Positions 8,933 through 17,762 of a DNA stretch of 64,000 nt are shown here, piece by piece (the first letter of the stretch is position 1; every line of letters starts with the position of its first letter). The position numbers and the translations under genes are program-made. The notes under the pieces are model-generated. The model saw nothing but the letters and a program-made list of their open reading frames with translations. It searched no databases and was not told the DNA's origin. The stretch comes from Bacillota bacterium (GTDB lineage Bacteria > Bacillota > Clostridia > Peptostreptococcales > Anaerovoracaceae), in contig JAAWDM010000041.1 of the NCBI GenBank assembly GCA_022793795.1, positions 1 to 64,000 on the forward strand, read 5' to 3'.

Positions 8933-9237
8933 GTCATATTACATACATCTATATTTTGATAGCAGCCTTGACGGTTTACGCTATTCGTGCTCTGCCGCTG
9001 ACTTTGATTCAAAAAGAGATTACCAATGTCTTTATTCGGTCCTTCTTATACTATGTACCTTATGTAACCTTAGCTGTTATGGCCTTTCCAGCCATTATTA
9101 CAGCTACCAGCACGCCGATTTCCGGCATCATCGCTTTTGCGGTGGCTGTGGTCAGCGCATGGATTTCCGGAAATCTGTTTATTGTGGCAGCCTTATCCTG
9201 CGTTGCGGTTTATGTGACGGAACTGATTGTGGTGTAA
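8929..9237 (+). CDS. azlD: AzlD family exporter, small subunit
   Basis: This 102-residue protein with four hydrophobic segments is of AzlD type (PF05437). It shows the family feature IRALPLTLIQKEI near the first helix and YVPYVTLAVMAFPAI. GGAGGCGG precedes the ATG, which overlaps the azlC stop (ATGA), indicating translational coupling. It should work only as a complex with AzlC. Confidence 0.9.
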   Translation: MSHITYIYILIAALTVYAIRALPLTLIQKEITNVFIRSFLYYVPYVTLAVMAFPAIITATSTPISGIIAFAVAVVSAWISGNLFIVAALSCVAVYVTELIVV

Positions 9238-9250
9238 ATTCAAAAAAGGC

Positions 9251-9279
9251 TTGCAATTTAGCCAATTTGGCTATATAAT
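9251..9279 (+). promoter_or_regulatory. Probable rplM-rpsI promoter
   Basis: TTGCAA and TATAAT with a 17-bp spacer, 170 bp before rplM. Confidence 0.75.
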
Positions 9280-9289
9280 GAAAAAGCGC

Positions 9290-9440
9290 TTTTGCGTATG
9301 GGGTGCAGAATGGATAGACCGTTCGCGGCCCCGAACTAAAAAGTTTTAGTATATCGAAGCCGATTTCGTTGTCCGCAAGCTGCGAAATCCCAGTAGACAA
9401 AGCCGAACAAGATTTTTATGAAAATCCCAGTAGGTAGAAA
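9290..9440 (+). promoter_or_regulatory. Structured leader of rplM-rpsI (possible L13-type autoregulatory leader)
   Basis: The 5' UTR of about 160 nt holds two hairpins of similar build. GATTTCG...CGAAATC and GATTTT-TATG-AAAATC are each followed by the same CCAGTAG, the second directly upstream of the Shine-Dalgarno region. Ribosomal protein leaders of the L13 class exist in Firmicutes, but I cannot match this one to the known consensus by eye. Confidence 0.45.
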
Positions 9441-9449
9441 GGAAAAGAG

Positions 9450-9878
9450 ATGAAATCATTTATCGCAAAACCTGCAGAAGTAGAACGTAAATGGTACGTA
9501 ATCGATGCAGAAGGCAAGACTCTCGGTAGACTTGCATCGGAAGTGGCTTCTATCCTGAGAGGAAAGAAGAAACCGATTTACACACCGCATGTAGACTGCG
9601 GCGACTATGTTATCATCATCAATGCTGAAAAGGTTGAGGTGACTGGCAAGAAGAGAAAAGAAAAGATCTACAAGAGACATACCGGTTATCCGGGTGGCTT
9701 AAGAGAAGTGACCTTCGAAAAATTGCAGGCTACCAAGCCGGAAGAAATCATCAGACATGCCGTAAAGGGTATGCTGCCTGATGGTAAGCTTGGCAGACAG
9801 ATGTTTAAGAAATTAAAGGTTTACGCTGGACCTGAGCATGCACATGCTGCACAGAAGCCGGAAACCTGGGAATTTTAA
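9450..9878 (+). CDS. rplM: 50S ribosomal protein L13
   Basis: This 142-residue primary-binding protein of the large subunit is full length. [20 protein letters not shown], the [15 protein letters not shown] block and the [20 protein letters not shown] motif define L13. It is followed 20 bp later by rpsI in the universal rplM-rpsI pair. Confidence 0.98.
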   Translation: MKSFIAKPAEVERKWYVIDAEGKTLGRLASEVASILRGKKKPIYTPHVDCGDYVIIINAEKVEVTGKKRKEKIYKRHTGYPGGLREVTFEKLQATKPEEIIRHAVKGMLPDGKLGRQMFKKLKVYAGPEHAHAAQKPETWEF

Positions 9879-9897
9879 GGAAAGGGAGGAATAGACA

Positions 9898-10293
9898 ATG
9901 GCAAAGATTCAGTATCAAGGAACAGGCAGAAGAAAAAGCTCTGTGGCCAGAGTTAGATTGATCCCTGGAACCGGAAACATCACTGTTAACAAGAAACCGC
10001 TGGAAGATTATTTCGGCATGGAGATTGTTAAGAGAGAAGTTAGAAGACCGTTTGAAGTTGCTGGATGTGAGGGCAAGTTCGACGTTATTGCAACCGTTCA
10101 CGGCGGTGGATTTACAGGCCAGGCCGGAGCTTTGAGACATGGCATTTCCAGAGCGCTGTGCGTAGCAGACAAGGAAGCCTTCAGAGCGCCTCTTAAGGCT
10201 GCTGGTTTCTTAACCAGAGACCCAAGAATGAAGGAAAGAAAGAAGTATGGCTTGAAGAAAGCAAGAAGAGCAAGCCAGTTCTCAAAGAGATAA
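9898..10293 (+). CDS. rpsI: 30S ribosomal protein S9
   Basis: This 131-residue protein starts with [17 protein letters not shown] and contains [19 protein letters not shown]. It ends in the basic tail [12 protein letters not shown], whose last residues reach the P-site tRNA. AGGGAGG precedes the ATG. Confidence 0.98.
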   Translation: MAKIQYQGTGRRKSSVARVRLIPGTGNITVNKKPLEDYFGMEIVKREVRRPFEVAGCEGKFDVIATVHGGGFTGQAGALRHGISRALCVADKEAFRAPLKAAGFLTRDPRMKERKKYGLKKARRASQFSKR

Positions 10294-10332
10294 TAAACTG
10301 GTACGATTTTTATTTCAAAATGAAAACAAGAA

Positions 10333-10366
10333 GAGACGCCATCTTACAGGAAGGCGTCTTTTTTTC
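10333..10366 (+). terminator. Terminator after rpsI
   Basis: GACGCC and GGCGTC pair around a 12-nt loop and are followed by seven T. Confidence 0.88.
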
Positions 10367-10479
10367 ATAGAGATTTCCTGGGAAAGAAAAAAATTTGCTT
10401 TCATACAGAACCATTGACAAATTCTGGGTACTATATTTATGGAAAGGCCTTTTCATAACATAGCGAAGGAGTGTGACTG

Positions 10480-11040
10480 GTGGAGGACAAAGAGATCATA
10501 GACTTATATTGGCAGCGCAGTGAAACAGCGATTTTGGAAACCGCCGCAAAATACAGAGGGTATTGCTACCAGATAGCATTCCATATCCTGTCGGGGAGGG
10601 AGGATGCAGAGGAGTGTGTCAACGATACCTGGCTGGGCGCATGGCAATCTATACCGCCCTACAGACCAGAGAATCTTTCCGCTTTTTTAGGAAGGATTAC
10701 CAGGAGTTTGGCGTTTAACAAGGTTAGAGCCAGATGCAGTGCAAAGCGGGGCGGCGGACAGCTCACCTTGGTTTTGGAGGAGCTTGCGGAGGTTCTTCCA
10801 GATACCAACGATGTGGAAGACGAGTTGGCAGGTAAAGAGCTGGAAGCAACCATCAATCGATTTCTCAAAGGATTGTCAGAACGAGACTGCAATTTGTTTC
10901 TAAGACGGTACTGGTATGTGGAATCCATAGAGGAAATTGCTGTTGCCTATAAGATGAAACCAGCGACGGTAAAGACCTCGCTCCATCGCAGTCGAAAGAA
11001 GTTAAAGCTCTTTTTGGAAAAGGAGGGATATTGGGTATGA
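10480..11040 (+). CDS. ECF-type RNA polymerase sigma factor
   Basis: This 186-residue protein contains sigma region 2 (about 20-85: GREDAEECVNDTWLGAWQSIPPY, RITRSLAFNKVRA) and region 4 with a helix-turn-helix (about 145-180: VESIEEIAVAYKMKPATVKTSL). It starts with GTG after GAAGGAG and shares 4 bp with the next gene, which encodes a single-pass membrane protein. That gene pair is the usual layout of an ECF sigma factor and its membrane-bound partner. The target regulon is unknown. A TTGACA lies about 60 bp upstream but lacks a well-placed -10. Confidence 0.88.
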   Translation: MEDKEIIDLYWQRSETAILETAAKYRGYCYQIAFHILSGREDAEECVNDTWLGAWQSIPPYRPENLSAFLGRITRSLAFNKVRARCSAKRGGGQLTLVLEELAEVLPDTNDVEDELAGKELEATINRFLKGLSERDCNLFLRRYWYVESIEEIAVAYKMKPATVKTSLHRSRKKLKLFLEKEGYWV

Positions 11041-12212
11041 ATGAAAAGGGAAGCGTAAAACTGTTTTTCGCCATTGGAGAGGCAGAAGAGGGACTACTTC
11101 GGCGAAGTGAAGAGGCCAAGACTGAGGAACTAAAAAAGGGCATTTTTTCATGGGTGAGGGGGGGTGCAGACCTTAATAAAAAGGGGCGCGCTGGCGGTTT
11201 CGGAAGGCGCATGGCCATGGCGACAGGCCTGGTAATGGCGGCGTGCGTTCTATTTATGGGAGGACGTATGGTCATCATGGGGGAAGAGGATTTTACAGGG
11301 GAAATGGGAGTCCTTCATCTATTGGAATTTTGCTATGCACAAGATATGGGCGATACCGTCGATACAGCTAAGGAGGGGGATATCGCAGGGGATTCTGCCC
11401 AGTTTTTTATCAATGTAGACGAGAACCGCTATACGACTTCAGTAGAAAACGGAGATTATATCATACGTCCCTTAGTAACATCTACAGCATCAACAGAAAC
11501 GTATATAAATGGGGTGGAAAACGATGACAATACAGAACGAGTGGAAAGGGGAAGAAGTCTGATTAGGGTCCATCACCGAGAGGCTGTTACCATTGCTGCA
11601 GCAGCAGCAGAAAAAAAGGAAAGTCTGAAACAGCTATATGCAAAAGTCAGCAATGTAACGGAAACCAAGATGATTGAAGAAGGGTCTGTAGTAATGGTTA
11701 GTGCATGGGAGCGCCTTGCAGCAGGACCGGAACGTGTAGATGTATATTTTGTAGATGATGAGCAGGGGGGAGTGTTCGAGATTACGGCAGCTTACTATGC
11801 GGAAGCTACAGGGACACAAGGAGTCATGCTTCAGGACATTATCAGCACTTTTAGAGTGCGGCATGAAACAGAGGCGGAAAAGGATTACAGTGAGGAGCAG
11901 GACTGGCTAGGGGGCCTGGAAGAGGCTGTGGGGAAACAGGTCTATGCCCAGTTAAGCAATTATTACAATTTGGAGGATGTAGATTTCCGCACGTTGGATT
12001 ATCGGTTTACCATGGACAAGAAAGAATCTGCGGCGCAGGAGGGGATGAATTATGCGGCAGAAGTAGAGGAGCCCCATGAAGCGGTAGTTTCTGTGGGATA
12101 TGTCAGGCCAGGGGAAGACAGCCTGGAATATTTGACCATGGGATTCGTATACGACGTTTTGGAAAATGGACAAAAGGGATGGCAACTGACCTACAGCGGA
12201 ATCGAAAAATAG
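11037..12212 (+). CDS. Single-pass membrane protein, putative anti-sigma factor or partner of the ECF sigma
   Basis: I do not recognise a named family. The protein has a cytoplasmic N-terminus of about 55 residues (LFFAIGEAEEGLLRRSEEAKTEELKKG), one transmembrane helix (MAMATGLVMAACVLFMGGRMVIM) and an extracytoplasmic region of about 310 residues that is acidic and without repeats. The ATG overlaps the sigma stop codon as ATGA, and AGGAGGG lies upstream. Position and topology suggest it holds the sigma factor at the membrane and senses something outside. No zinc-binding HxxxCxxC anti-sigma motif is visible, so the role is inferred from context. Confidence 0.65.
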   Translation: MNEKGSVKLFFAIGEAEEGLLRRSEEAKTEELKKGIFSWVRGGADLNKKGRAGGFGRRMAMATGLVMAACVLFMGGRMVIMGEEDFTGEMGVLHLLEFCYAQDMGDTVDTAKEGDIAGDSAQFFINVDENRYTTSVENGDYIIRPLVTSTASTETYINGVENDDNTERVERGRSLIRVHHREAVTIAAAAAEKKESLKQLYAKVSNVTETKMIEEGSVVMVSAWERLAAGPERVDVYFVDDEQGGVFEITAAYYAEATGTQGVMLQDIISTFRVRHETEAEKDYSEEQDWLGGLEEAVGKQVYAQLSNYYNLEDVDFRTLDYRFTMDKKESAAQEGMNYAAEVEEPHEAVVSVGYVRPGEDSLEYLTMGFVYDVLENGQKGWQLTYSGIEK

Positions 12213-12236
12213 GCGTTTAACTGATATGAAACTTTT

Positions 12237-12268
12237 TACCAGCTGAAACATTTCGGCTGGTATTTTAT
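12237..12268 (+). terminator. Probable terminator after the sigma operon
   Basis: TACCAGCTGAAA and TTTCGGCTGGTA pair, with one G-U, around a 3-nt loop, followed by TTTTATTG. Confidence 0.6.
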
Positions 12269-12314
12269 TGTATTCTCTGAGTTGGTTTCTTTCTAGAGAA
12301 AACATGGAAAAATG

Positions 12315-12343
12315 TTGGAGAATGGGCAAGACTATGTTATGAT
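12315..12343 (+). promoter_or_regulatory. Probable promoter of the aldehyde dehydrogenase gene
   Basis: TTGGAG and TATGAT with a 17-bp spacer, 28 bp before the ATG. Confidence 0.5.
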
Positions 12344-12370
12344 GAAAAAAAGGCGGAAGGAGACAGAGGG

Positions 12371-13750
12371 ATGGAGCACAGAGAATTTGAGAGCATCTTG
12401 CAAAAACAACAAATATATTTTGCCACAGGGGATACGCTGCCCGGCCATAGGAGAAAGGCGGCCTTAAAAAAACTGCAGAAGGCCCTGGAGGACTATGAGC
12501 AGCAGCTGATAGAAGCCCTTCAAGGGGACCTGGGAAAAAGTGGGCAGGAAGCATATATGTGTGAAATCGGTCTGGTAAAGAGTGAAATTAGCTATATGCT
12601 CCGTCACCTTACAGGTTACGTGCGGGAACATAGAGTGCATACGCCCTTGGCCCAGAGTTTTTCCAGGAGTTTTGTCAAACCAGCGCCTTATGGGTGCGTC
12701 CTTATTATGAGCCCATGGAATTATCCGGTGCTACTGGCATTGGACCCACTGGTTGACGCTCTGGCTGCCGGAAATACGGCAGTGATAAAGCCTAGCGCCT
12801 ATGCGCCGCAAACAGCAGAACTTTTGGCAGAAATGATCGGAGAGATTTTCTCACAGGAATATGTAACAGTGATAAAGGGCGGCAGGGAGGAAAATCAGGC
12901 CTTGCTAGATTGCGACTTTGACTATATCTTTTTTACGGGAAGTAAGGCAGTTGGGAAAGAAGTCATGGCTAAGGCGGCGGAGCGGCTGACGCCAGTTACC
13001 CTGGAACTAGGTGGAAAGAGTCCTTGCATTGTGGACGAAACGGCAGATATTAAGGTGGCGGCTAGGCGTATCGTGTTCGGCAAATTTATCAACTGTGGTC
13101 AGACCTGCGTGGCCCCTGATTACATCTACTGCGCCAAGGGAATCAAAGGGAGGCTTATAGAAGAAATAAAACGACAGATACGAGTCCAATATGGACGGAA
13201 CCCCTTGGAAAATCCCGATTATGGGCGAATCGTCAATGAGAAACATTTTCAAAGGATAGCAGGTCTTATTGACAGAGAAAGGGTGGTCTGGGGTGGTCAG
13301 ATAGATGAAATGAAACTTAAAATTGAACCCACTGTGATGGAGGATGTGACCTGGTGGGATCCGGTGATGCAGGAGGAAATCTTCGGGCCGGTGCTACCAA
13401 TCCTGACCTATGAGAGTTTTGAGGAGGTCATAAAGCGAGTGAACTCCATGGACTCGCCTTTGGCTCTCTATCTTTTCTCCTCAGATAAAAAACATATACG
13501 TATGGCCAAGGAGCGAATTCAGTTTGGTGGCGGTTGCATCAACGATACATTGATTCATCTGGCCACCAGCAGTATGGGCTTTGGGGGCGTAGGCGCCAGT
13601 GGAATGGGTGCATACCATGGGAGGAAAGGGTTTGATACCTTTTCCCATGAAAAAAGCATAGTTGACAAAAAGACTTTTCTGGACCTCCCTATGCGGTATC
13701 AACCATATACAAAGAAAAACGGTAGGCTGACCCGCCTGTTTCTCAGATAG
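12371..13750 (+). CDS. Aldehyde dehydrogenase, class 3 / fatty aldehyde type
   Basis: The enzyme oxidises aldehydes to acids with NAD(P)+. The 459-residue length, without the extra N-terminal segment of class 1/2 enzymes, and the motifs GCVLIMSPWNYPV, FTGSKAVGK, LELGGKSP (Glu212) and GQTCVAPDY (catalytic Cys246) place it in the class 3 group with B. subtilis YwdH. The C-terminal GASGMGAYHGRKGFDTFSH is typical. No alcohol dehydrogenase or microcompartment gene is adjacent, so it probably detoxifies medium-chain or aromatic aldehydes, which is an inference. Confidence 0.93.
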   Translation: MEHREFESILQKQQIYFATGDTLPGHRRKAALKKLQKALEDYEQQLIEALQGDLGKSGQEAYMCEIGLVKSEISYMLRHLTGYVREHRVHTPLAQSFSRSFVKPAPYGCVLIMSPWNYPVLLALDPLVDALAAGNTAVIKPSAYAPQTAELLAEMIGEIFSQEYVTVIKGGREENQALLDCDFDYIFFTGSKAVGKEVMAKAAERLTPVTLELGGKSPCIVDETADIKVAARRIVFGKFINCGQTCVAPDYIYCAKGIKGRLIEEIKRQIRVQYGRNPLENPDYGRIVNEKHFQRIAGLIDRERVVWGGQIDEMKLKIEPTVMEDVTWWDPVMQEEIFGPVLPILTYESFEEVIKRVNSMDSPLALYLFSSDKKHIRMAKERIQFGGGCINDTLIHLATSSMGFGGVGASGMGAYHGRKGFDTFSHEKSIVDKKTFLDLPMRYQPYTKKNGRLTRLFLR

Positions 13751-13760
13751 GATAAACCGG

Positions 13761-13789
13761 TTGCACCTTAAGGAAAAATATGGTATTAT
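13761..13789 (+). promoter_or_regulatory. Probable promoter of the MATE and activator genes
   Basis: TTGCAC and TATTAT with a 17-bp spacer, about 37 bp before the MATE ORF. Confidence 0.6.
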
Positions 13790-13825
13790 AAAGAAGAACG
13801 AAAGTTCGCATCTTGTGATAAGGAA

Positions 13826-15292
13826 ATGTGTGTCGTAGGAATGAAGAAAACTGGAAACCAGGAAAATCAGTTGATGACCGGCGGTAGCATTATCGGTAAG
13901 ATTATTCGGTTCTCCATTCCCCTTTTGATTGGAAATCTGTTGCAGCAATCCTATCAGTTGGCGGATATGATCATTGTGGGCCGATGTATCGATGATGACG
14001 GCCTATCTATCGCGGCAGTGGGTATGGGAACTTCTTTTATTATCATGATGATAAGTTTCTTTATCGGCCTGTCCAGCGGAGCCGGTATTGTGATTTCCAA
14101 TGCTTATGGCGCTGGAAATATGGGTCGGGTGAGAAAAACCATAGGAATTTCCATGAAACTATCGGCGGCTGTGTCAGTGGTGGTCTGTGGAGTTTCTATT
14201 TTGGGGTGCGAATGGCTTTTGACGGTGACCCATACCACGGAAGAGATTTTTGACTTGTCGGCTACTTATCTGAAAATCTATGCCATCGGCTTCATTCCCC
14301 TTTTGGTCTATAATATGGGTACGTCTATCCTGCAGGCCCTGGGCAATTCTACATCGCCTTTTTACTATCTGGCGGTTACATGCGTGCTGAATATTGGGCT
14401 AGACATTCTTTTTATGAAAACCTTTGCCATGGGTGTGGCGGGAGCTGCTGCTGCCACGGCGTTGTCAGAGGCTGTGGCAACTGTACTGGTGCTGCGAAAA
14501 CTTTTTTGGACCAATGATTTTAAAAAGATGATCTCTCCAGAGGCACAGGAGAGTTTGATAGAGAAGCGCAACGAGCTAGAGAGGAAAGAACTGCAGGAGG
14601 CCGAGCCAGAGCCAAACGGAAAGCAGCTTACGGCCATGATCGTTCGTTTTGGCCTTCCCATTGCAATTCAGCAGGTGACGGTCAGCCTGTCCAACCTGAT
14701 TCTTCAAAGTTATATCAATTTGCTGGGAACCCAAGTCATCGCTGCATGGGGAATCTTTGGAAAGATAGATGGATTTTTGCTGTTGCCTCTGTCCAGTTTT
14801 AGCGTGGCCATTACCACCTTTACAGGTCAAAATTTTGGGGCAGGCAAGTATGATCGGATTTTAAAGGCCAAAGGATATGTAAGCATCATGTCGGCAGGGG
14901 TGACCATTGGGCTGGCGGGGCTCTTTATCCTTCTGGCAAGGCCCATTGTTCTGATCTTTGAGGATTCGCCAGCTATCGTTGCGGCTACCATAGAGATGTC
15001 GGTCTATATGCTTCCGTTCTATTTTGTGTTAGCATTGATTCGGGTTTATGCCGGTATATTTAATGGTGTAGGCAAACCTATTTATGGATCGGTGGCTATG
15101 ATTTCCTGCATGTGCGTAGTGCGAATTGCTTGTGTCGGCGTTGTGTATGCCCTGCTTCGTTCAGCCATGGCAATTTACATTTCCTACTATGTTTCTTGGG
15201 GACTTTGTTTGATAGTCGTAATGATTGAATATCGGTTATTGATACGAAAGATGCTGGTGAAGGAGGAAAAGGAAGATGGCGTATCAACATGA
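13826..15292 (+). CDS. MATE family efflux transporter
   Basis: This is a 12-helix cation-coupled exporter of the MATE superfamily with two MatE repeats of about 200 residues (about 25-190 and 260-430). FSIPLLIGNLLQQSYQLADMIIVGR and GLPIAIQQVTVSLSNLILQSYIN are the repeat starts. An unusually long, highly charged loop (EAQESLIEKRNELERKELQE) separates the halves. The start is uncertain: ATG 13826 has AAGGA too close, and ATG 13841 is an alternative. It overlaps the following activator gene by 17 bp, so the two are co-transcribed. The substrate is unknown. Confidence 0.9.
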   Translation: MCVVGMKKTGNQENQLMTGGSIIGKIIRFSIPLLIGNLLQQSYQLADMIIVGRCIDDDGLSIAAVGMGTSFIIMMISFFIGLSSGAGIVISNAYGAGNMGRVRKTIGISMKLSAAVSVVVCGVSILGCEWLLTVTHTTEEIFDLSATYLKIYAIGFIPLLVYNMGTSILQALGNSTSPFYYLAVTCVLNIGLDILFMKTFAMGVAGAAAATALSEAVATVLVLRKLFWTNDFKKMISPEAQESLIEKRNELERKELQEAEPEPNGKQLTAMIVRFGLPIAIQQVTVSLSNLILQSYINLLGTQVIAAWGIFGKIDGFLLLPLSSFSVAITTFTGQNFGAGKYDRILKAKGYVSIMSAGVTIGLAGLFILLARPIVLIFEDSPAIVAATIEMSVYMLPFYFVLALIRVYAGIFNGVGKPIYGSVAMISCMCVVRIACVGVVYALLRSAMAIYISYYVSWGLCLIVVMIEYRLLIRKMLVKEEKEDGVST

Positions 15293-17357
15293 CTATAACG
15301 ACCAAAAAAATAAGATTTTTCAGCATTGGGAATCCTTTTTCGACAGCATCGCGGAGAGAAGGATGGCCCACGATAATTATATTTTGCGGGGAATCGAGCC
15401 GCCGGAGCATCTGATTGATCCTGAAATCGCCGAATCCTGGAAGCGGAGCATTGGTTATGGTTTGGATGCAAACCGGATTGAGCCGGTCTATTTGAAGGCC
15501 GAGGAGTTGGCAGGGAAGATGGAGGAATGTGAGGATTTACTTAATGCAGCCGACCCGATTTTAGAGGAGTTTGCGGCCCATTTTACCTCCAATCTCTTTA
15601 CTGTGGACCTCTATGATAAGGACCTCTGCCTGATTAAAATGTATGGTCATCCCGCGGAGTTGAAAAAACGTCCATCCTACATTATGCCAGGTCTCATCCG
15701 AACAGAGCAGGTCTGTGGTACCACATCTATGTCCTATGCATTGGAAAAAAAGCAGGCGGCTCAACTCATTGGTGGAGAGCATTTTTCTAATGATATGTGT
15801 GAAAACGTATGTACAGCGGCCCCAATTCTCTTTGAGGGGGATTGTGTGGGCTTGGTCAATGTGGTAGAACGGCAGTGGGAGATGGATAGTCGAACCCTGG
15901 GGACGTTGGCCAGCCTGGCTAAGTTGGTGGAGCATAACTATGAGCAGCAAAAGCTGCGAGAGGAACTGGGAAAGGAAGCCTCCCTCAATGAGGGGATTAT
16001 CAAATCCATTCCCGATGGATTGATGGTCATCTCGGCTGCAGGAGTGATTACTAAAGTAAACAGGGCCTGTGGTAAGCTTTTAGGGATGAACCGTCATGAT
16101 GTAGAGGGAATGGATATCGATGATTTGTTTGGCGTAAGGAACCCCTTCCGGCCAGTAATTCGCCTTGGGATTCCCATTAGAGACCAGGAAATTTCCTTGG
16201 AAATAGCAGGCGGGATCAAGAGATTTATCGGTAATGTACAGCCAGTTATGGCAAACAATCAAGTGTTCCAGTTGGTGGTGACTTTGCGTGACATGAAGTC
16301 CATGCACACCATCATTAAAAGCGTGGGCGGTTGGAACGCCACGTATACCTTTGAAAATATTTTGGGAAGCGACCCGGTGTTTAAACAAGCGGTGGAGTTT
16401 GCGGAACAGACCGCCATGATGGACAGCACAGTTCTGATCGAGGGAGAGAGCGGCACGGGAAAGGAACTCTTCGCCCAGTCCATTCATAACGGCGGACCTT
16501 TTGCATCAGGACCCTTTATTGCAGTCAACTGTGCAGCCATTCCCATGAGCCTTTTGGAAAGCGAATTGTTTGGCTATGAAAGCGGCGCATTCACTGGAGC
16601 CAAAAAGAACGGACAGCCTGGAAAATTTGAGCTGGCCGAGCGGGGCACCCTATTTTTGGATGAGATTAATTCTATCCCCCTGGACATGCAGGTGAAACTT
16701 CTTCGAGTATTACAGGACAAAAAAATTACCAGAATCGGTGGAACCAACAGTATCGAACTTCATGTAAAGATTATTGCGGCTTCCAATGAAAACCTATGGG
16801 AACTGGTACAGCGGGGAGAATTCCGTGCGGACTTGTTTTACCGTCTCAATGTTATTACCATTCACATACCGCCCCTGTCTCAACATGCAGGAGATATTCC
16901 TCTCATTGCGAGGAGCATTGTGGAACGCCTTTCACAAAGTTATGATGAGGAGATTCAGCTTACGGATACAGCCTGCAAGATTTTAATGCAGTATTCCTGG
17001 CCTGGCAATGTGCGGGAACTGGAAAATGTCATTGAACGGGGATTTGTCAATGCTCGCCTTCGGAAATCGGCCTATATTGATACAGTGGATTTTGATAAGA
17101 TGCTGAATTTTGGGGAAGAGAAGCCTAGCGGTGAATCTATGGTGGTAAGCCAGCCTTCAACAAATATAACGCCTCTGGCTGGGGAACAATTCTTGCCAGG
17201 TTCCACAGTTATGGGCGATTTGCATGTAGCAGAACGGGAAATTATCATCAGGTGTCTTCTAAAGAATAAAAATAACATATCGGCCACAGCTAGAGAGTTA
17301 GGCATGGCAAGAAACACTTTGTATCAGAGAATACGGAAGTATGGGATTGAAATATGA
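15276..17357 (+). CDS. Sigma-54 dependent transcriptional activator (AcoR/DhaR-like)
   Basis: This 693-residue enhancer-binding protein activates sigma-54 polymerase. In order it has an N-terminal segment with PEIAESWKRSIGYGLD, a GAF-like sensor (about 90-220), a PAS domain (about 240-310) and an AAA+ domain with Walker A GESGTGKE (390-397), the sigma-54 contact loop GAFTGA (437-442) and Walker B TLFLDEI (458-464). A Fis-type helix-turn-helix lies at the end (about 663-692, NNISATARELGMARNTLYQR). The sensor organisation is that of AcoR/DhaR, activators responding to small catabolic substrates. The next operon has a -24/-12 promoter, so this is its likely activator. Confidence 0.95.
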   Translation: MAYQHDYNDQKNKIFQHWESFFDSIAERRMAHDNYILRGIEPPEHLIDPEIAESWKRSIGYGLDANRIEPVYLKAEELAGKMEECEDLLNAADPILEEFAAHFTSNLFTVDLYDKDLCLIKMYGHPAELKKRPSYIMPGLIRTEQVCGTTSMSYALEKKQAAQLIGGEHFSNDMCENVCTAAPILFEGDCVGLVNVVERQWEMDSRTLGTLASLAKLVEHNYEQQKLREELGKEASLNEGIIKSIPDGLMVISAAGVITKVNRACGKLLGMNRHDVEGMDIDDLFGVRNPFRPVIRLGIPIRDQEISLEIAGGIKRFIGNVQPVMANNQVFQLVVTLRDMKSMHTIIKSVGGWNATYTFENILGSDPVFKQAVEFAEQTAMMDSTVLIEGESGTGKELFAQSIHNGGPFASGPFIAVNCAAIPMSLLESELFGYESGAFTGAKKNGQPGKFELAERGTLFLDEINSIPLDMQVKLLRVLQDKKITRIGGTNSIELHVKIIAASNENLWELVQRGEFRADLFYRLNVITIHIPPLSQHAGDIPLIARSIVERLSQSYDEEIQLTDTACKILMQYSWPGNVRELENVIERGFVNARLRKSAYIDTVDFDKMLNFGEEKPSGESMVVSQPSTNITPLAGEQFLPGSTVMGDLHVAEREIIIRCLLKNKNNISATARELGMARNTLYQRIRKYGIEI

Positions 17358-17361
17358 CTAA

Positions 17362-17444
17362 TTTTTGAACAATGTGTTCAAAAACTGAATAAAAAGCATT
17401 AAAAATGAACGATTGACTAAAAATTGAACAACATAAATTGAACA
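17362..17444. promoter_or_regulatory. Probable activator binding sites: TGAACA palindrome and half sites
   Basis: A perfect 10-bp inverted repeat, TTTTTGAACA and TGTTCAAAAA around a 3-bp centre, occupies 17362-17384. Two direct TTGAACA copies follow at 17424 and 17438. They lie 200-300 bp upstream of a sigma-54 promoter and directly after the activator gene, the usual placement of upstream activating sequences. Assignment to this activator is an inference. Confidence 0.65.
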
Positions 17445-17450
17445 TAATGT

Positions 17451-17481
17451 AAAAACGAAGTCAAAAAAGGCTTCGTTTTTT
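17451..17481 (+). terminator. Terminator after the activator gene
   Basis: AAAACGAAG and CTTCGTTTT pair around a 10-nt loop, with a T tract. Confidence 0.8.
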
Positions 17482-17652
17482 AGTATGCAAAAGTAAGATT
17501 TTTGATATGATGCAGTTTTGAAGATATATGCTTAAAACCTTTTGAATTTCAATGATATTTAGATAGGGTGACAGGGTTTGACAAATAAAATATTATCACA
17601 AAAGTGAATGTTTAACCGAACTTTTCTATATTTTGTGAAAGAAATATTGATG

Positions 17653-17669
17653 TTGGCATTATTTTTGCT
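17653..17669 (+). promoter_or_regulatory. Sigma-54 (-24/-12) promoter of the TRAP/catabolic operon
   Basis: TTGGCATTATTTTTGCT keeps the invariant GG and GC with exactly 10 bp between them, as in the TGGCAC-N5-TTGCW consensus. It lies about 95 bp before dctP and downstream of the activator sites. No competing TTGACA/TATAAT pair is seen in this spacer. Confidence 0.82.
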
Positions 17670-17762
17670 TTATATAAGTGTACCGCGCCAAAAACAAGGG
17701 CGCAGAGGTGCAGCCAATCAGAATGGGATGGCTGCGCTAGTAAAAGTTTTTAGGAGGAAAAC

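Noticed and set aside
10414-10437. TTGACA and TATATT before the ECF sigma gene
   Set aside because: The spacing is only about 12 bp, too short for a sigma-A promoter, so I did not annotate it.
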